The position numbers were made by a program, and so were the translations under genes. Positions 62,749-64,000 of a stretch of DNA of 64,000 nucleotides are shown here, piece by piece. The first letter of the stretch is position 1; each line of letters begins with the position of its first letter. The stretch covers positions 1-64,000 of the forward strand of contig NZ_BAGH01000288.1 of assembly GCF_000308715.1 (NCBI RefSeq), written 5' to 3'. Source of the stretch: Nocardia tenerifensis NBRC 101015. Its GTDB lineage: Bacteria; Actinomycetota; Actinomycetes; Mycobacteriales; Mycobacteriaceae. The notes under the pieces were generated by a model, which made no database searches, was not told the origin of the DNA, and worked only from the letters and a program-made list of their open reading frames with translations.

Positions 62749-63276
62749 ATGCTGAGGAACTGTGCGCGCTTGTTCGTCACCATTCTCGTGGGGCTCGCGC
62801 TGGTCCTGGTGGTGTACGAGAACCCGGTAGCGGCGACCGCACCCACCGGCCAGTTCGATTGGCCGCTGCAACCTCGGCCGAGCGTGCTGCGACGGTTCGA
62901 CAAGCCCGCACAGGACTGGCTCCCCGGGCATCGCGGAGTCGATCTGTCCGGTGCACCGGGGCAGCCGGTGCTGGCGGCCGGTGACGGGATCGTGGTGTTC
63001 GCCGGCACGGTGGCCGACAAACCGGTGATATCGATCGATCATCCAGGCGGGCTGCGAACCACCTACGAACCGGTGCATGCAGAGGTTGCCGTCGGGCGAC
63101 GGGTCGAGCGTGGAAGTCGGATCGGCACTTTGGAGTCCGGGCACGAAGGTTGCGGGACGTGCTTGCACTGGGGCTTGCGAAGCGAGGGCGGTGGTCGGCG
63201 GCGACGTGAGTACTTGGATCCACTGGGCCTGCTGCGCAGAAGTCCTCTACGACTGAAGCCGGTTACGCGGTCCTGA
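62749..63276 (+). CDS. Secreted M23 (LytM-type) metallopeptidase
   Basis: The product is 175 residues. A signal anchor (FVTILVGLALVLVVYENPVA) is followed by a LytM domain with HRGVDL (H and D of HxxxD) and HWG (second HxH site) near residues 62 and 141, so the zinc site is intact. It would cut peptidoglycan peptides or be a regulator of amidases. An M23 gene divergent from rpsB occupies the same position in M. tuberculosis (Rv2891). Cys pair GCGTC near the active site may be a disulfide. Confidence 0.9.
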   Translation: MLRNCARLFVTILVGLALVLVVYENPVAATAPTGQFDWPLQPRPSVLRRFDKPAQDWLPGHRGVDLSGAPGQPVLAAGDGIVVFAGTVADKPVISIDHPGGLRTTYEPVHAEVAVGRRVERGSRIGTLESGHEGCGTCLHWGLRSEGGGRRRREYLDPLGLLRRSPLRLKPVTRS

Positions 63277-63499
63277 CTTCACCTTGGACCAGCGGTGCGC
63301 AGCAGCGCAACGAATTCGCCAGCGACTGGAGCACGTGGGCCGCGAAGGATAGCGATGCGGCGCTCGGAGAAGAGCAGCTGCCGGTAGGCGGGTTCGGGCA
63401 GACCTGGCGGGACAGGTTGTCCCCGTTGAGATTTCGGGCATGGTCGTCGCTGAACAGTGAGCTTCTGGTCGGCGCCGATGTGGATGCCGTACAGCTCGT

Positions 63500-64000
63500 C
63501 GAGGCACTCCGGCGGGTAGCGGGCGGCAGACAGCAAGTCGCGGGCAGCAGCGAACCGCAGGTGGCAAGCCACAAGCCACACGCTGCGGGCGGCAAGCAGC
63601 AGGCGACGAGCGGCGAGCAGCAGACGGCAAGCAGCAGGCGGCAAGCAGCAGGCGGCAGACGGCAGACGGCAGACGGCAAGCAGCAGACGACGAGCGGCGA
63701 GCAGCAGGCGGCAAGCAGCAGGCGGCGGGCGGCGGGCGGCAGACGGCAGACGGCAAGCAGAAGGCGGCGGGCAGCAGGCGGCAGACGGCAAGCAGCAGAC
63801 GACGAGCGACGAGCGGCGAGCAGCAGACGGCGGCGGCAGCGGCAGGCGTAGGCGCAGCAAGAGGCGGTGGCAGCGGCCAGACATCGGCGGCATAGCAGCA
63901 GGCGACGGCGGCAGCAGCAGGCGTAGGCGCAGCAAGAGGCGGTGGCAGCGGCCAGACGTCGGCGGCAGCGTCGGCGGCGGTGGCAGACGTCGGTCGCAGT
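63500..64000. repeat. GC-rich low-complexity repeat tract at the window end
   Basis: From about 63570 the sequence is built of short units such as GGCAGAC, GGCAAGCAGCA and GGCGAGCAGCA, nearly without interruption for 280 bases. A 41-bp block (GCAGGCGTAGGCGCAGCAAG...) occurs at 63842 and again at 63917, 75 bp apart. Open frames here (on both strands) translate as monotonous Pro/Ala/Cys or Gln/Ala/Ser and are artefacts. Between 63277 and 63500 a minus-strand frame (RIAILRGPRAPVAGEFVALL) may be the end of a gene whose upstream part the repeats replaced. Confidence 0.75.

Noticed and set aside
63263-63935. Minus-strand Pro/Cys-rich protein at the window end
   Set aside because: All three frames remain open because of short repeats; composition is monotonous and no start signal is seen.

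Overview
The window is high-GC actinobacterial DNA, most likely from Nocardia or a close relative in the Mycobacteriales. Two gene blocks show this. One is dxr, the Rip1 site-2 protease, ispG, a DUF4081/GNAT protein and a MecA_N-type penicillin-binding lipoprotein (15.5-22.2 kb). The other is rlmN, cdsA, frr, pyrH, tsf, rpsB and a divergent M23 peptidase (53.8-63.3 kb). Both keep the order I know from mycobacteria. The genus is an inference; no rRNA or tRNA gene was recognised.

Layout. 0-15 kb: a mixed set of chromosomal genes. It holds a large helical-repeat protein, two DUF4254 paralogues, an AMP-ligase scar, an XRE/DUF5753 regulator, an ABC-2 permease pair, an amino-acid permease, an inactive-looking ImmA/IrrE-like protein, an SDR/HxlR pair, a MerR regulator fused to sliding-clamp-like domains, a nitrobindin-like protein and a TetR/cupin pair. 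15-23 kb: the MEP-pathway and cell-envelope block. 23-35 kb: an ECF sigma operon, a LysR/DUF5997 pair, two divergently transcribed secreted cysteine proteases next to a secreted GH18 chitinase, an alpha/beta hydrolase, and several small genes and regulators.

35-55 kb is a defence island at rlmN. The left part (35.1-44.1 kb) is a complete type II Wadjet system (jetD-jetA-jetB-jetC, all on the minus strand) with a DUF574-type methyltransferase 21 bp upstream. To its right are three copies of the 3' part of rlmN: the intact gene at 53.8-54.9 kb and two displaced 3' fragments at 47.6-48.2 and 45.1-45.6 kb. Similarity among the three starts at the same 15-bp sequence, inside the GMGEP codons of rlmN. 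The segments between copies carry (i) a PIN/HTH toxin-antitoxin pair, a TOTE-type primase-helicase with a frameshift, an IS5-like scar joined to a vapC remnant and a two-gene pair of unknown function, and (ii) an AAA/DUF234 ATPase preceded by four 15-bp repeats. The simplest reading is serial insertion at one site in rlmN, each insertion bringing its own rlmN 3' end and pushing the old one away. An AbiE-like toxin-antitoxin pair lies between rlmN and cdsA.

55-64 kb: the conserved cdsA-frr-pyrH-tsf-rpsB cluster, then a divergent secreted protein with four FCGxVxPAP-like repeats and an M23 peptidase. The window ends in 400-500 bp of GC-rich low-complexity repeats.

Two frameshifts (near base 41 and near base 51281) each sit in a short homopolymer run, so sequencing error must be excluded before either gene is called broken.
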